From NCBI GenBank assembly GCA_009667805.1, contig CM019065.1:19991822-20055821 (forward strand): 64,000 nucleotides of DNA, read 5' to 3'. Made by a program: the position numbers and the translations under genes. Below the pieces are notes generated by a model that ran no database searches, was not told the DNA's origin, and worked only from the letters and a program-made list of their open reading frames with translations. This DNA comes from Leptobrachium leishanense. Its lineage: Eukaryota > Chordata > Amphibia > Anura > Megophryidae. This document shows, one piece after another, positions 34,791-47,400 of the stretch (position 1 is its first letter; each line of letters opens with the position of its first letter).

Positions 34791-35621
34791 CTGCCATGGC
34801 TGGAAATCCTTAATATCTGCACATAAATGTTTGGAAAATGGACCTTCTCCTTTTTTGCAGTTATTCATATCTCTCAAAGCATTGGCCACGGCAAGGCCTG
34901 CAGTATAGACACTATATGTTGCTCTTAAATAAGAAACGTCATTGTAGGCATTTTGGAGGCTTTCTAGGATTTCTGATCCACTGCACTCTTTCACGTTTAT
35001 GACCAAAGATCCTGTTTCATTTTTATCACTTATGAGCCTGCAATTGAAGGCTAACTCCCAAAAAATCTTTGTCCAGGCTCTTCCCAAGGACATGGAAGGA
35101 TTGATTGTGTTGAGGAATTGTTTAAACCCAGGTATTGTCCCACTTTGAAGAGCTAAACCTATTGTTCCAGTCACAAGAGTCGAAAACTTCTCCAAAGAGA
35201 GTATGATTGATGTAGACCAACCTGCATTTGCAACAAGTATTTTTCCTTTGACATTCTCTTTCACCATCTCATTGAATATGGGTACTAGATCTAAACTGGT
35301 GGCATAAAATACCACAACCTTAGCTGTTGATGTCTTTATGGTCTTAACAATATGAGGAGCATTGCGGTCTGGATAACTTGTTAAAATGTTCTCATTGAAC
35401 GCCACACATGCTCCGGTTTTGACAATCTCTTGTCGAATAATCTGAATTCCCAGTTGTCCATAGTCATTGTCTGTAGCTACTAACCCAACCCAAGTCCAAC
35501 GAAAATGTACCACTAGATGTGCAAGTCCTTTAGCTTGAAATACATCACTTGGAACAGTCCTAAAGAAGGAGGGAAACCTGATGTGGTCACTGAGGATGGC
35601 GCTGCCTGCATAATAGCTGAT
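34791..35621 (-). CDS. V2R gene exon 3: venus-flytrap ligand-binding core
   Basis: 831 nt (277 codons), phase 0 at both ends, residues 171-447. It starts ISYYAGSAILSD and FPSFFRTVPSD and contains FRWTWVGLVATDNDYG, standard V2R/CaSR signatures. The acceptor is TTTATCAACAG, the donor CAG|GTAAGC. By alignment with the calcium-sensing receptor, the amino-acid-contacting Ser of YxxS, the Asp of VPSD and the Tyr of DNDYG are kept. The Glu that binds the amino group in CaSR appears as Ala in VANAGW, so ligand chemistry may differ (inference). Confidence 0.94.
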
Positions 35622-36377
35622 CTGTTGATAAAGTAAAGCTAGGTATAGAACAAAATGTGATTTCATATGTCATTGACTGAACCCTTCAAGCCTATTCCAG
35701 TGTATCGGTCTGATAAAAACGTATTTACAGCAAACGTGTTAGTGCTTCCATCGTTATGTGTCAAGTCAAATGTAATGAAATTTGGCAAATGGTGATAAAT
35801 TAAGCAGTAATTAATGTTACTGGTAAAGATTGGAGGTCCCCATAAACATTTATTTATTACCTAGAGGTAGGTGTTTTTTCAAATACTGTACATACACACA
35901 GCGTAAAGTAGGGGCTTGGCCTACGCATTTCACAGATGTTGTCAGATGACACAACTGTATGCATTCATCAAATCTTTTTTATTCAGTTGTTTCCCTTCTT
36001 TTATCCTAAAACTAGCACTTACAGCTTCAAAAATGTTCCAACTACCACTCATGTGATATGAATGAAACCTGTGCATTCATTTTCAGACGAAGAACGATTT
36101 GTGTAAATTTTGGACAAATTGTTTGAAACATAAATCAACAAAAAGACTCGTCAATGAATGGAATGAAAAATGTATCACACTATTTTCATCGGTGTTTTCA
36201 CCCGTTACTACAATTTGCATTGTATTAAATTAGGATCATGGTTCTTGACCCCATACCTTCCTTACTCAAGGCTATTGGGTTTGAGATTAAACACAAGCAC
36301 ACGGATGTTATATTTAACAACATAACATTTTAATTAAAATTGAGCATTGTGTATATATATGTCTGAATAAACCTTAC
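35622..36377 (-). other. V2R intron 2
   Basis: 756-bp intron with GT-AG ends. No element recognised. Confidence 0.7.
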
Positions 36378-36669
36378 CTGAGGAAAGTTGTAGATTCCAA
36401 GAACAGAAGCCAAAAGAACTGAATGTGTGGAGAATGTTGATCCTATTATAGAGCTTAGAGGAACACCTGAAGAACATCTGTAATTGGGGATGTGTCTGTC
36501 AAGTCCCGTCAAAATTTGTAAAGCTCCCTCCAGGTCATACTGAAGAAGTGCACACGTATCATATGCTCGAAGACCCAGGGTGATATTAGGAAGGATTTCA
36601 GTATTTTTATTTATCTCGTCCAGAGCAAATCGTGCAGCTTGGAGCTGCTGGAAACTCTCAAAGTGGAAC
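36378..36669 (-). CDS. V2R gene exon 2
   Basis: 292 nt, entering in phase 2 and leaving in phase 0; residues 73-170. It encodes FHFESFQQLQAARFALDEIN, YDLEGALQIL and IIGSTFSTHSVLLASVLG, then IYNFPQ. The Ser-Thr motif is the part of the flytrap hinge that binds amino acids in class C receptors. The acceptor AACAAG has a weak pyrimidine tract but gives the exact family junction KCT-T-FHF with exon 1. The donor is CAG|GTAAGG. Confidence 0.9.
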
Positions 36670-37497
36670 CTTGTTGGAGACACAGTTATACATCACATGG
36701 TCATTACACAGACTGACCCCAAAACCTTCATTTCAATTAAGTAAAAAATCGTAATATTTGAATGTAATGAAAGGGAATTCATATTTTCACATGAGTTTAC
36801 TAATTTATATATACATTCACCTCATGGTAATAAGTTTTGGAAATCTGTTCAGCTCAGTTTTTATTAATAGTCAAGACACTGATTATATCTATTTATCTAG
36901 CTTCGCCTCTTTCTTGTGCAATGGAGAGCAAGGACCAAATTAGTCTTTGTATATCTATAACTGAAAGTTGAAAAACTTGCTGTGTTGATGTAGCCGTCTT
37001 GAAAGTTCAAAATGGCCGCCTCAGCACTGCCAGTATTTTAAAGTTAAGTAGAGCAAAACAAATTATAACTTGGCTTGGGGAAAATAACATTGATCTGATG
37101 TGGATAGAATCTCTTATCCACAACGAAAACCAGAAATGCTTGGTTCCTGTGACAACTGCCCAGATTTGTCATGTATACATTTAATCTCAGATCATGTTGC
37201 TTCTCCTCTGTATCTCCCATGTCCCCACTGCTTGCGGGTGTGGGGGTTAAATCAGAGCATCTGGAATGCTTGACCTCCTTTAATTTAACCTTTCACCCAT
37301 AGGGAGGTATAATACATGAAACAAAATTCGAGCCAAATTATTTGCATTTGGTCACGTCAATAAAATACATCTATGTTGTCAGGATACCCCACCTCTGACC
37401 ATACCATGCATCCTGAATCTAGGCAGCACATAAAAGGTGATGCCCTCCTGTGTTAGGAATGTAGTGTAGCACAGTGTCTATAAAGCCTGATACTATA
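36670..37497. other. V2R intron 1, proximal part
   Basis: Non-coding; no recognised element before the hAT element starting at 37498. Confidence 0.5.
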
Positions 37498-39560
37498 CAG
37501 TGGCGTCACTATGGTTGGTGTCACCCGGTGCGGTAATTTATGGTGTCACCCCCTCCCCTGAGTTTTACGGATTTTTTTAAACTACTCTCACTCATAAATC
37601 AGTACTCCCATATAACACTGAATGCTCTTGCACAGCGCACATTACTGTGAGGTTTATTGCTGTGGAGTTCTCTCATATGCTCACACACAAATTTGGGCAA
37701 ACTGCCAGCAAGTACAGTGCTTTTTTGAAGGCAGTGAAAGTGAAGGCACACATGGATATATATTTCCCCCAGCAGCTCTGGATATATTACCCCCAGCTCA
37801 CATATGGATATATTGCTCCAGCTCACAATTATATATTGCCCCCAGCAGCTCACCCATGGCTATATATTGGCCCAGCTCACATATGGATATATTGCCCCAG
37901 CTCACATATGGATATATAGTGCCCCAGATCACATATGGATATATTGCCCCAGCTCACCCATGGATATATAGTGCCCCAGCTCACATATGGATGTATGGTG
38001 CCCCAGCTCACATATGGATGTATAGTGCCCAGCTCACACATTGATGTATAATGCCCAGTTCACACATGGATGTATAGTGCCCAGCTCACACACGGATGTA
38101 TAGTGCCCAGCTCACACATGGATGTATAGTGCCCAACTCACATATGGATGTATAATGCCCAGCTCACACATGGATGTATAGTGCCCAGCTCACACATGGA
38201 TGTATATTGCCCAGCTCACACATGGATGTATAGTGCCCAGCTCACACATGGATGTATAGTGCCCAGCTCACATATGGATGTATAGTGCCCAGCTCACACA
38301 TGGATGTATAGTGCCCAGCTCACACATGGATGTATAATGCCCAGCTCACACATGGATGTATAGTGCCCAGCTCACATATAGATGTATAATGCCCAGCTCA
38401 CACATGGATGTATAGTGCCCAGCTCACACATGGATGTATAGTGCCCAGCTCACACATGGATGTATAGTGCCCAGCTCACACATGGATGTATATTGCCCAG
38501 CTCACATATGGATGCATAGTACCCAGCTCACATATGGATGTATAGTGCCCAGCTCACACATGGATGTATAGTGCCCAGCTCACACATGGATGTATATTGC
38601 CCAGCTCACATATGGATGCATAGTACCCAGCTCACATATGGATGCATAGTACCCAGCTCACATATGGATGTATAGTGCCCAGCTCACACATGGATGTATA
38701 GTGCCCAGCTCACACATGGATGTATATTGCCCCAGCTCACAAATGGATGTATGGTGCTCAGCTCACACATGGATGTATAATGCCCAGCTTACACATGGAT
38801 GCATAGTGCCCAGCTCACATATGGATATATATGGATGTATAATGCCCAGCTCACACATGGATGTATATTGCCCAGCTCGCATATGGATGTATATATGGAT
38901 GTATAGTGCCCAGCTCACACATGGATGTATAGTGCCCAGCTCACACATGGATGTATAGTGCCCAGCTCACATATGGATGTATAGTGCCCAGCTCACATAT
39001 GGATGTATAGTGCCCAGCTCACACATGGATGTATAGTGCCCAGCTCACACATGGATGTATAGTGCCCAGCTCACACATGGATGTATAATGCCCAGCTCAC
39101 ACACGGATGTATAGTGCCCAGCTCACATATGGATGTATAGTGCCCAGCTCACACATGGATGTATAGTGCCCAGCTCACATATGGATGTATAGTGCCCAGC
39201 TCACATATGGATGTATAGTGCCCAGCTCACACATGGATGTATAGTGCCCAGCTCACACATGGATGTATAATGCCCAGCTCACACACGGATGTATAGTGCC
39301 CAGCTCACATATGGATGCATAGTGCCCAGCTCACACATGGATGTATAGTGCCCAGCTCACACATGGATGTATACTGACCCCAGCAGGCAGCTCAGGAGCC
39401 CGGTTTTGTAAGGGACGTTAACTTATGACCACGGCGGCACACTAACAAACCGCCTCGTCGGCGGCGTTCCAGCGTACCTTCCAGGGCCCCACGTGCACCC
39501 TGCATTGACGCCGCCCCTCAGGTGATGCGCACGCTTCATGTGAGAGGGCGGCATCAATGC
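37498..39560. mobile_element. hAT-type element f, right end lost
   Basis: It starts CAGTGGCGTCACTATGG, the terminus style of element c (CAGTGGTGTA). The interior has one copy of the TTTATTGCTGTGGAG repeat (37628-37690) and a 1.6-kb minisatellite. The right terminus was not found; sequence passes into a truncated Tc1 copy at about 39560. Confidence 0.65.
37755..39375. repeat. 26-bp minisatellite in V2R intron 1
   Basis: About 60 copies of a unit CCCAGCTCACACATGG plus ATGTATAGTG, with ACACATGG/ACATATGG and TATAGTG/TATAATG variants. Early units (37755-38000) have the longer GGATATATTGCCCCAGC form seen in elements b and d, showing the link between arrays. Confidence 0.92.
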
Positions 39561-40084
39561 AAAAGCAACCAAAGAGTTTTCGAAGGGACAGAAGTGGAAT
39601 GTTATGCAATGGCCGAGTCAATCACCTGACCTGAATTCCATTGAGCATGCATTTCACTTGCTGAAGACAAAACTGAAGGGAAAATGCCCCAAGAAAAAGA
39701 AGGAACTGAAGACAGTTGCAGTAGAGGCCTGGCAGAGCATCACCAGGGATGAAACCCAGCATCTGGTGATGTCTATGCGTTCCAGACTTCAGGCTGTGAT
39801 TGACTGCAAAGGATTTGTAACCAAATATTAAGAAGGGAAAGTTTGATTTATGATTATTATTCTGTCCCATTACTTTTGATCCCTTAACAAGTGGGAGGCA
39901 CATCTGCAAACTGCTGTAAGTCCTACACCGTTCACCTGAGTTGGATGTACATACCCTCAAATTAAAGCTGACAGTCTGCAGTTAAAGCACATTGTGTTTG
40001 TTTCATTCCAACTCCATTGTGGTGGTGTATAGAGCCAAAGATGTTAGAATTGGGTCGATGTCCCAATATTTATGGACCTGACTG
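39561..40084 (+). mobile_element. 5'-truncated Tc1-type transposon fragment
   Basis: It encodes the C-terminal part of a Tc1 transposase: WPSQSPDLNSIEH with the last catalytic Glu, then VAVEAWQSITRDET. It ends AATATTTATGGACCTGACTG and TA, as in the copy at 18333-19064. The left end and the first two catalytic Asp residues are missing, so it is inactive. It lies in V2R intron 1. Confidence 0.88.
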
Positions 40085-40254
40085 TATATATATATAGCGC
40101 AACTGTACAATAATATTCATTTGATGACTAAGAAGAAATATCCAAATTAAGGTAAAACAAACTCCTGTTTGGGAAAATAATGAAATGCTTCCGAGAACGT
40201 TTATTAACTAAATTCATTCACATAATAAAGTAACACCATTATAAATCCCCTTAC

Positions 40255-40472
40255 GTTGTACATTTGATCCTTGGTGGCTTCTCATTGAAAAGGGCCTTTT
40301 GATAGACATATCCAAAATGAACTGGCAATAAAACTCCTATCATTATATCTCCAGGATGTGTCATTCCATTGAGCTCCGTGATGGGCAGCCTGCATCGCGG
40401 GTCCTCAGAGTAAAACACTGGGATTAGGAGGAACACAATCAGGTGCCAGATTGTTTTATACATAGGAGCCAT
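40255..40472 (-). CDS. V2R gene exon 1 (gene model: 6 exons, 19580-40472, 867 aa)
   Basis: This exon starts the complete V2R gene, a class C GPCR predicted to sit in the membrane of chemosensory neurons. It encodes MAPMYKTIWHLIVFLLIPVF (signal peptide), then EDPRCRLPITELNGM, GDIMIGVLLPVH and EKPPRIKC. It ends at AC|GTAAGG in phase 2. Joined exons of 218, 292, 831, 228, 124 and 911 nt make 2604 nt with no internal stop; introns are 3585, 756, 4551, 9267 and 130 bp. Length and exon phases match the V2R family. The first ATG is chosen because it opens the signal peptide; a second ATG three codons later is possible. The neighbour at 1929-2149 is a paralogue in the same orientation. No promoter element was recognised upstream. 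Confidence 0.92.
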
Positions 40473-41910
40473 GACGGGGCTAGGAAAGGAGAAAACTGTG
40501 AAAATAGTATGACGTTAATTAGTTCATCTGGTAACATACAATGACACATTGATACGTTTGTTGTGTTTATTATAAATAACCAAATCATTACACATTCACA
40601 ATTCAAGTATGTGTTTATCAAAATAACAAGGGGATTGAGCAAAATGAAGGCTTACCTATGGAAGAAATCTAAGCCTTCTGAAAGTCGTTGGGCCCTTCAC
40701 TAAAAATGTGACACCTTCTTCACTATTTTAAATTTATTTTGTACTATAAAATGATGGGGATTCCATTAGTTTGCTATGGATCTACTGTATGTTCCGGACT
40801 CTTCTCTGAATCTACCGAAACCCCCAAAATCTGATGTTATAAGGTATTTAAACCTCAATCACCCAATGACCCAACGACAGGTCTTTCGCAGCCTTGAGAC
40901 TAACCTCTTCAACATCTTGACCCAACAACAGGCCTTTTTAAACCTTGATGAGATTAATCAACATTTTTCCCCAATGGAAGGTCATGTTCAACCTTGAGTA
41001 AGACCTGTTGGTTTGTCGAAACATTGAAACAGAAATGCGGGACCAGTTTCTGTTGGCCTTGTTACATTCGGATATGGCAGATCCTATAATTAATTCAAAA
41101 CGTGAATTTAAAATGTATAACTTCTCATGACATAGAAAAGTGAAGGGAAGCAAAACAAATCGTATGATGTTATAAGGGAAACTGAGACACATCAGCATTC
41201 TCCTATCGCATTTTCACCCGAGCGACAGCCCTTTCTAAACCTTGTGAAAGACCTCTCTCTCTCTTCAGCATATTTGGCAGATCCTGAGGTTAATGATTAC
41301 CCTTGTTATAGCAGCTGCTCAGTCACAACTTTTGTCATATTGTCTGCAGAGTGTTATTAACACATTATTGAAGAGCAGAACCAACACGATGCCTCATAGA
41401 TCAGTAAGAGAGAAAGCTAATGGACAGATGTGCCCTACTCCATGGCAGGGGACCATGCAGGTACTTGGAAGCTGTGGATTACAATTGTAAGAAAATGCAT
41501 GAAATTTGATAAGGGAAATTCGTCCTCCCGTCCTTTTCCCTCAGTCCTTCAATGCTGCCAAATAATGGATTTGAGCCGACCGATTGTAATTCTACAGAAA
41601 CAAAGGGATCACAACAGCAGCTTTGGAGATGTAATGATAGCTACTGCCGGACCTTTTCATAGCAGCATTTTGTGTTGATATCTGCAGTTGTTTATTCTGT
41701 TGCATTTTTTGTACATTTCCTTTCTTTGATACTGGCATTCCTTTTAAATGTCTGCATATACTGTATGTTAAAATGTAAATTTAAAAAAAAAGGATTTTAA
41801 TTGATGAAATGTTCAGACAAGTATTTGTTAGTGTCTGGATAGCAGCCTGTGATTGGTCATTGGCAGAATGGAAATCAATAGATTTGTACATAGAAAATAG
41901 TAACCCATCA
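40473..41910. other. Upstream flank of the V2R gene
   Basis: Non-coding. No TATA box on the minus strand or other control element could be supported. No transposon is recognised, though short repeats around 40840-41060 (AACCTTGA, CGACAG) suggest an old element. Confidence 0.4.
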
Positions 41911-42059
41911 ATCTATACTATAAAAGGATAAGCTAAAAACTGTCCGTCGCCAAAAACCCTACTGCGCATGCGCGACGGACATTTGAAAGCGGCCGTTAGA
42001 ACACACAGGTAGCTGCGCGTGCCGGCCGCGTGAAAAAAAAAAAAAAAAAACGGCACGAG

Positions 42060-43340
42060 CCGCGCGCAGCTACCCGTGTGTTTACACGGCCAGATGCCCC
42101 GATTCTCCAGCGGTGACCGTCCTCCGGCTGCCGGCGGGCCTCCAGGCTCAGGCGAGCCCCCGGCTCGGTTTGGGCCTACAGGCCCAGCCGAGCCGGGGAC
42201 TCGCCTAAGCCTAGAGGCCCGCTGAGCAGCCAGCAGCAGCCGGAGAAGGTCACCGCTGGAGGATCGGGGCCGAAGTTCCCAAACAAACACACCCCAAAAT
42301 CGGCCCTGAGCTCCAGCGGAGACCTCCTCCGGCTGCCGCTGGCTGCTCGGCGGCCCTCTAGGCTTAGGCGAGCCCCCGGCTCGGTTTGGGCCTACAGGCC
42401 CAGCCGAGCCGGGGACTCACCTAAGCCTAGAGGCCCGCCGAGCAGCCAGCGGCAGCCGGAGAAGGTCACCGCTGGAGGATCGGGGCCGAAGTTCCCAAAC
42501 AAACACACCCCAAAATCGGCCCTGAGCTCCAGCGGAGACCTCCTCCGGCTGCCGCTGGCTGCTCGGCGGCCCTCTAGGCTTAGGCGAGCCCCCGGCTCGG
42601 TTTGGGCCTACAGGCCCAGCCGAGCCGGGGACTCGCCTAAGCCTAGAGGGCCGCCGAGCAGCCAGCAGCAGCCGGAGAAGGTCACCGCTGGAGGATCGGG
42701 GCCGAAGTTCCCAAACAAACACACCCCAAAATCGGCCCTGAGCTCCAGCGGAGACCTCCTCCGGCTGCCGCTGGCTGCTCGGCGGCCCTCTAGGCTTAGG
42801 CGAGCCCCCGGCTCGGTTTGGGCCTACAGGCCCAGCCGAGCCGGGGACTCGCCTAAGCCTAGAGGCCCGCCGAGCAGCCAGCAGCAGCCGGAGAAGGTCA
42901 CCGCTGGAGGATCGGGGCCGAAGTTCCCAAACAAACACACCCCAAAATCGGCCCTGAGCTCCAGCGGAGACCTCCTCCGGCTGCCGCTGGCTGCTCGGCG
43001 GGCCTCTAGGCTTAGGCGAGCCCCCGGCTCGGTTTGGGCCTACAGGCCCAGCCGAGCCGGGGACTCGCCTAAGCCTAGAGGCCCGCCGAGCAGCCAGCGG
43101 CAGCCGGAGAAAGTCACCGCTGGAGGATCGGGGCCGAAGTTCCCAAAAAATACACCCCAAAATCGGCCCTGAGCTCCAGCGGAGACCTCCTCCAGCTGCC
43201 GCTGGCTGCTCGGCGGGCCTCTAGGCTTAGGCGAGCCCCCGGCTTGGCTTGGACCTACAGGCCCAGCCGAGCCGGGGACTCGCCTAAGCATAGAGGCCGG
43301 CCGAGCAGCCTGCTCGGCCGGAGGAGGTCACCGCTGGAGC
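42060..43340. repeat. 216-bp GC-rich tandem array with built-in hairpins
   Basis: The word AAACAAACAC recurs at 42281, 42497, 42713 and 42929, and a variant at 43145: a strict 216-bp period, about 6 copies. Each unit has an inverted repeat GGCTTAGGCGAGCCCCCGGC / CCGGGGACTCGCCTAAGCC around GGGCCTACAGGCCC. Because 216 is divisible by three, a 247-codon minus-strand frame results; it shows no known domain. Confidence 0.92.
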
Positions 43341-43373
43341 TCAGGGCCGATGTTGCCTAACACATACTCACCG

Positions 43374-43575
43374 ACATCGGCCTTTAGCTCCTCCAGCGAT
43401 GGCGGTCCCGCTTGCAGCATCCTCTCTCCGTTGCTCGCCGGAATGACGTCACGAAAGCCTTTGACCCCGGGGGGTCAAAGGCTTTCGTGACGTCATCCTG
43501 GCGAGCAACGGAGAGAGAGAGGATGCTGCAAGGGGACCGCCATCGCTGGAGGAGCTAAGGGCCGATGTCGGTGAG
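43374..43575. repeat. Long palindrome 1 in GC-rich block
   Basis: Arms of about 90 bp surround the centre TTTGACCCCGGGGGGTCAAA at about 43459. They include GACGTCACGAAAGCC and GAGCAACGGAGAGAG and extend to a CTCACCGACATCGGC / GCCGATGTCGGTGAG pair. Confidence 0.88.
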
Positions 43576-44280
43576 TATGTGTGGAACCGGTGGAGGACTC
43601 GAGGCCGATGTAGGTGAGTATGTGCTCTACACACACACACCCTGCTTGCTCGGCCGGTATCCAAGCTTAGGCGAGCCCCCGGCTTGGCTTGGGCCTAGAG
43701 GCCCTGCCGAGCCGGGGACTCGCCTGAGCATGGAGGCCGGTCGAGTTGCATGCTCGGGCGTCCTCCAGGCTCAGGCGAGTCCCCGGCTCGGCTGGGCCTC
43801 TAGGCCCACGCCAAGCCGGGGGCTCGCCTAAGCTTGGTCGGCATCCAGGCTCAGGCGAGCCCCCGGCTTGGCTTGGGCCTAGAGGCCCAGCCGAGCCGGG
43901 GACTCCGCTAAGCCTGGGAGGACGTTTGAGCATGCAACTCGACCGGCCTCCATGCTCAGGCGAGTCCCCGGCTCTGCTGGGCCTCTAGGCCCAAGCCGGG
44001 GGCTCGCCTAAGCTTGGATACCGGCCGAGTAAGCAGGGTGGGTGTGGAGAGCACATACTCACCTACATTAGCCCTGAGCTCCAGCGGTGACTGTCCTCCG
44101 GCTGTCGCAGGCTGCTCGGCCGGCCTCCAGGCTCAGGCGAGCCCCCGGCTTGGCTTGGGCCTACAGGCCCAGCCGAGCCGGGGCTCGCCTAAGCCTGGAG
44201 GCCGGCCGAGCAGCCTACGACAGCCACCGCTGAGGCTCCGGGCCAATGTAGGGGGATGTTGCCTACACATACTCACCTAC
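43576..44280. repeat. Inverted GC-rich repeat cluster
   Basis: Several copies of the CAGGCGAGCCCCCGGCT / AGCCGGGGACTCGCCT hairpin in alternating orientation, derived from the 216-bp unit. Confidence 0.75.
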
Positions 44281-44470
44281 ATCGGCCCTTAGCTCCTCCA
44301 GCGAATGGCGGTCCCGCTTCCAGCGTCCTCTCTCGCTCCGTGTTCGCCGGAATGACGTCACGAAAGCCTTTGACCCCGGGGGGTCAAAGGCTTTCGTGAC
44401 GTCATCCTGGCGAGCAACGGAGAGAGAGAGGATGCTGCAAGCGGGACCGCCATCGCTGGAGGGCCGATGT
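44281..44470. repeat. Long palindrome 2, near-copy of palindrome 1
   Basis: Centre TTTGACCCCGGGGGGTCAAA again, with arms through GACGTCACGAAAGCC to a CATCGGCC / GGCCGATG pair. The right arm ends in GTAGGTGAGTAT, directly joined to the 21-bp array. Confidence 0.88.
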
Positions 44471-44478
44471 AGGTGAGT

Positions 44479-47400
44479 ATATCCACGAGCGGGGGGGCCA
44501 TATCCACGAGCGGGGGGGCCATATCCACGAGCGGGGGGGCCATATCCACGAGCGGGGGGGCCATATCCACGAGCGGGGGGGCCATATCCACGAGCGGGGG
44601 GGCCATATCCACGAGCGGGGGGGCCATATCCACGAGCGGGGGGGCCATATCCACGAGCGGGGGGGCCATATCCACGAGCGGGGGGGCCATATCCACGAGC
44701 GGGGGGGCCATATCCACGAGCGGGGGGGCCATATCCACGAGCGGGGGGGCCATATCCACGAGCGGGGGGGCCATATCCACGAGCGGGGGGGCCATATCCA
44801 CGAGCGGGGGGGCCATATCCACGAGCGGGGGGGCCATATCCACGAGCGGGGGGGCCATATCCACGAGCGGGGGGGCCATATCCACGAGCGGGGGGGCCAT
44901 ATCCACGAGCGGGGGGGCCATATCCACGAGCGGGGGGGCCATATCCACGAGCGGGGGGGCCATATCCACGAGCGGGGGGGCCATATCCACGAGCGGGGGG
45001 GCCATATCCACGAGCGGGGGGGCCATATCCACGAGCGGGGGGGCCATATCCACGAGCGGGGGGGCCATATCCACGAGCGGGGGGGCCATATCCACGAGCG
45101 GGGGGGCCATATCCACGAGCGGGGGGGCCATATCCACGAGCGGGGGGGCCATATCCACGAGCGGGGGGGCCATATCCACGAGCGGGGGGGCCATATCCAC
45201 GAGCGGGGGGGCCATATCCACGAGCGGGGGGGCCATATCCACGAGCGGGGGGGCCATATCCACGAGCGGGGGGGCCATATCCACGAGCGGGGGGGCCATA
45301 TCCACGAGCGGGGGGGCCATATCCACGAGCGGGGGGGCCATATCCACGAGCGGGGGGGCCATATCCACGAGCGGGGGGGCCATATCCACGAGCGGGGGGG
45401 CCATATCCACGAGCGGGGGGGCCATATCCACGAGCGGGGGGGCCATATCCACGAGCGGGGGGGCCATATCCACGAGCGGGGGGGCCATATCCACGAGCGG
45501 GGGGGCCATATCCACGAGCGGGGGGGCCATATCCACGAGCGGGGGGGCCATATCCACGAGCGGGGGGGCCATATCCACGAGCGGGGGGGCCATATCCACG
45601 AGCGGGGGGGCCATATCCACGAGCGGGGGGGCCATATCCACGAGCGGGGGGGCCATATCCACGAGCGGGGGGGCCATATCCACGAGCGGGGGGGCCATAT
45701 CCACGAGCGGGGGGGCCATATCCACGAGCGGGGGGGCCATATCCACGAGCGGGGGGGCCATATCCACGAGCGGGGGGGCCATATCCACGAGCGGGGGGGC
45801 CATATCCACGAGCGGGGGGGCCATATCCACGAGCGGGGGGGCCATATCCACGAGCGGGGGGGCCATATCCACGAGCGGGGGGGCCATATCCACGAGCGGG
45901 GGGGCCATATCCACGAGCGGGGGGGCCATATCCACGAGCGGGGGGGCCATATCCACGAGCGGGGGGGCCATATCCACGAGCGGGGGGGCCATATCCACGA
46001 GCGGGGGGGCCATATCCACGAGCGGGGGGGCCATATCCACGAGCGGGGGGGCCATATCCACGAGCGGGGGGGCCATATCCACGAGCGGGGGGGCCATATC
46101 CACGAGCGGGGGGGCCATATCCACGAGCGGGGGGGCCATATCCACGAGCGGGGGGGCCATATCCACGAGCGGGGGGGCCATATCCACGAGCGGGGGGGCC
46201 ATATCCACGAGCGGGGGGGCCATATCCACGAGCGGGGGGGCCATATCCACGAGCGGGGGGGCCATATCCACGAGCGGGGGGGCCATATCCACGAGCGGGG
46301 GGGCCATATCCACGAGCGGGGGGGCCATATCCACGAGCGGGGGGGCCATATCCACGAGCGGGGGGGCCATATCCACGAGCGGGGGGGCCATATCCACGAG
46401 CGGGGGGGCCATATCCACGAGCGGGGGGGCCATATCCACGAGCGGGGGGGCCATATCCACGAGCGGGGGGGCCATATCCACGAGCGGGGGGGCCATATCC
46501 ACGAGCGGGGGGGCCATATCCACGAGCGGGGGGGCCATATCCACGAGCGGGGGGGCCATATCCACGAGCGGGGGGGCCATATCCACGAGCGGGGGGGCCA
46601 TATCCACGAGCGGGGGGGCCATATCCACGAGCGGGGGGGCCATATCCACGAGCGGGGGGGCCATATCCACGAGCGGGGGGGCCATATCCACGAGCGGGGG
46701 GGCCATATCCACGAGCGGGGGGGCCATATCCACGAGCGGGGGGGCCATATCCACGAGCGGGGGGGCCATATCCACGAGCGGGGGGGCCATATCCACGAGC
46801 GGGGGGGCCATATCCACGAGCGGGGGGGCCATATCCACGAGCGGGGGGGCCATATCCACGAGCGGGGGGGCCATATCCACGAGCGGGGGGGCCATATCCA
46901 CGAGCGGGGGGGCCATATCCACGAGCGGGGGGGCCATATCCACGAGCGGGGGGGCCATATCCACGAGCGGGGGGGCCATATCCACGAGCGGGGGGGCCAT
47001 ATCCACGAGCGGGGGGGCCATATCCACGAGCGGGGGGGCCATATCCACGAGCGGGGGGGCCATATCCACGAGCGGGGGGGCCATATCCACGAGCGGGGGG
47101 GCCATATCCACGAGCGGGGGGGCCATATCCACGAGCGGGGGGGCCATATCCACGAGCGGGGGGGCCATATCCACGAGCGGGGGGGCCATATCCACGAGCG
47201 GGGGGGCCATATCCACGAGCGGGGGGGCCATATCCACGAGCGGGGGGGCCATATCCACGAGCGGGGGGGCCATATCCACGAGCGGGGGGGCCATATCCAC
47301 GAGCGGGGGGGCCATATCCACGAGCGGGGGGGCCATATCCACGAGCGGGGGGGCCATATCCACGAGCGGGGGGGCCATATCCACGAGCGGGGGGGCCATA

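Noticed and set aside
41911..41960. Possible Helitron 5' end (TCTATACTATAAAAGG)
   Set aside because: No CTAG-type 3' end with hairpin was found before 47870, so the call is not supported.
42417..43160. 247-codon Arg/Pro/Gly-rich frame
   Set aside because: Produced by the 216-bp repeat period; no known domain and no start or splice support.
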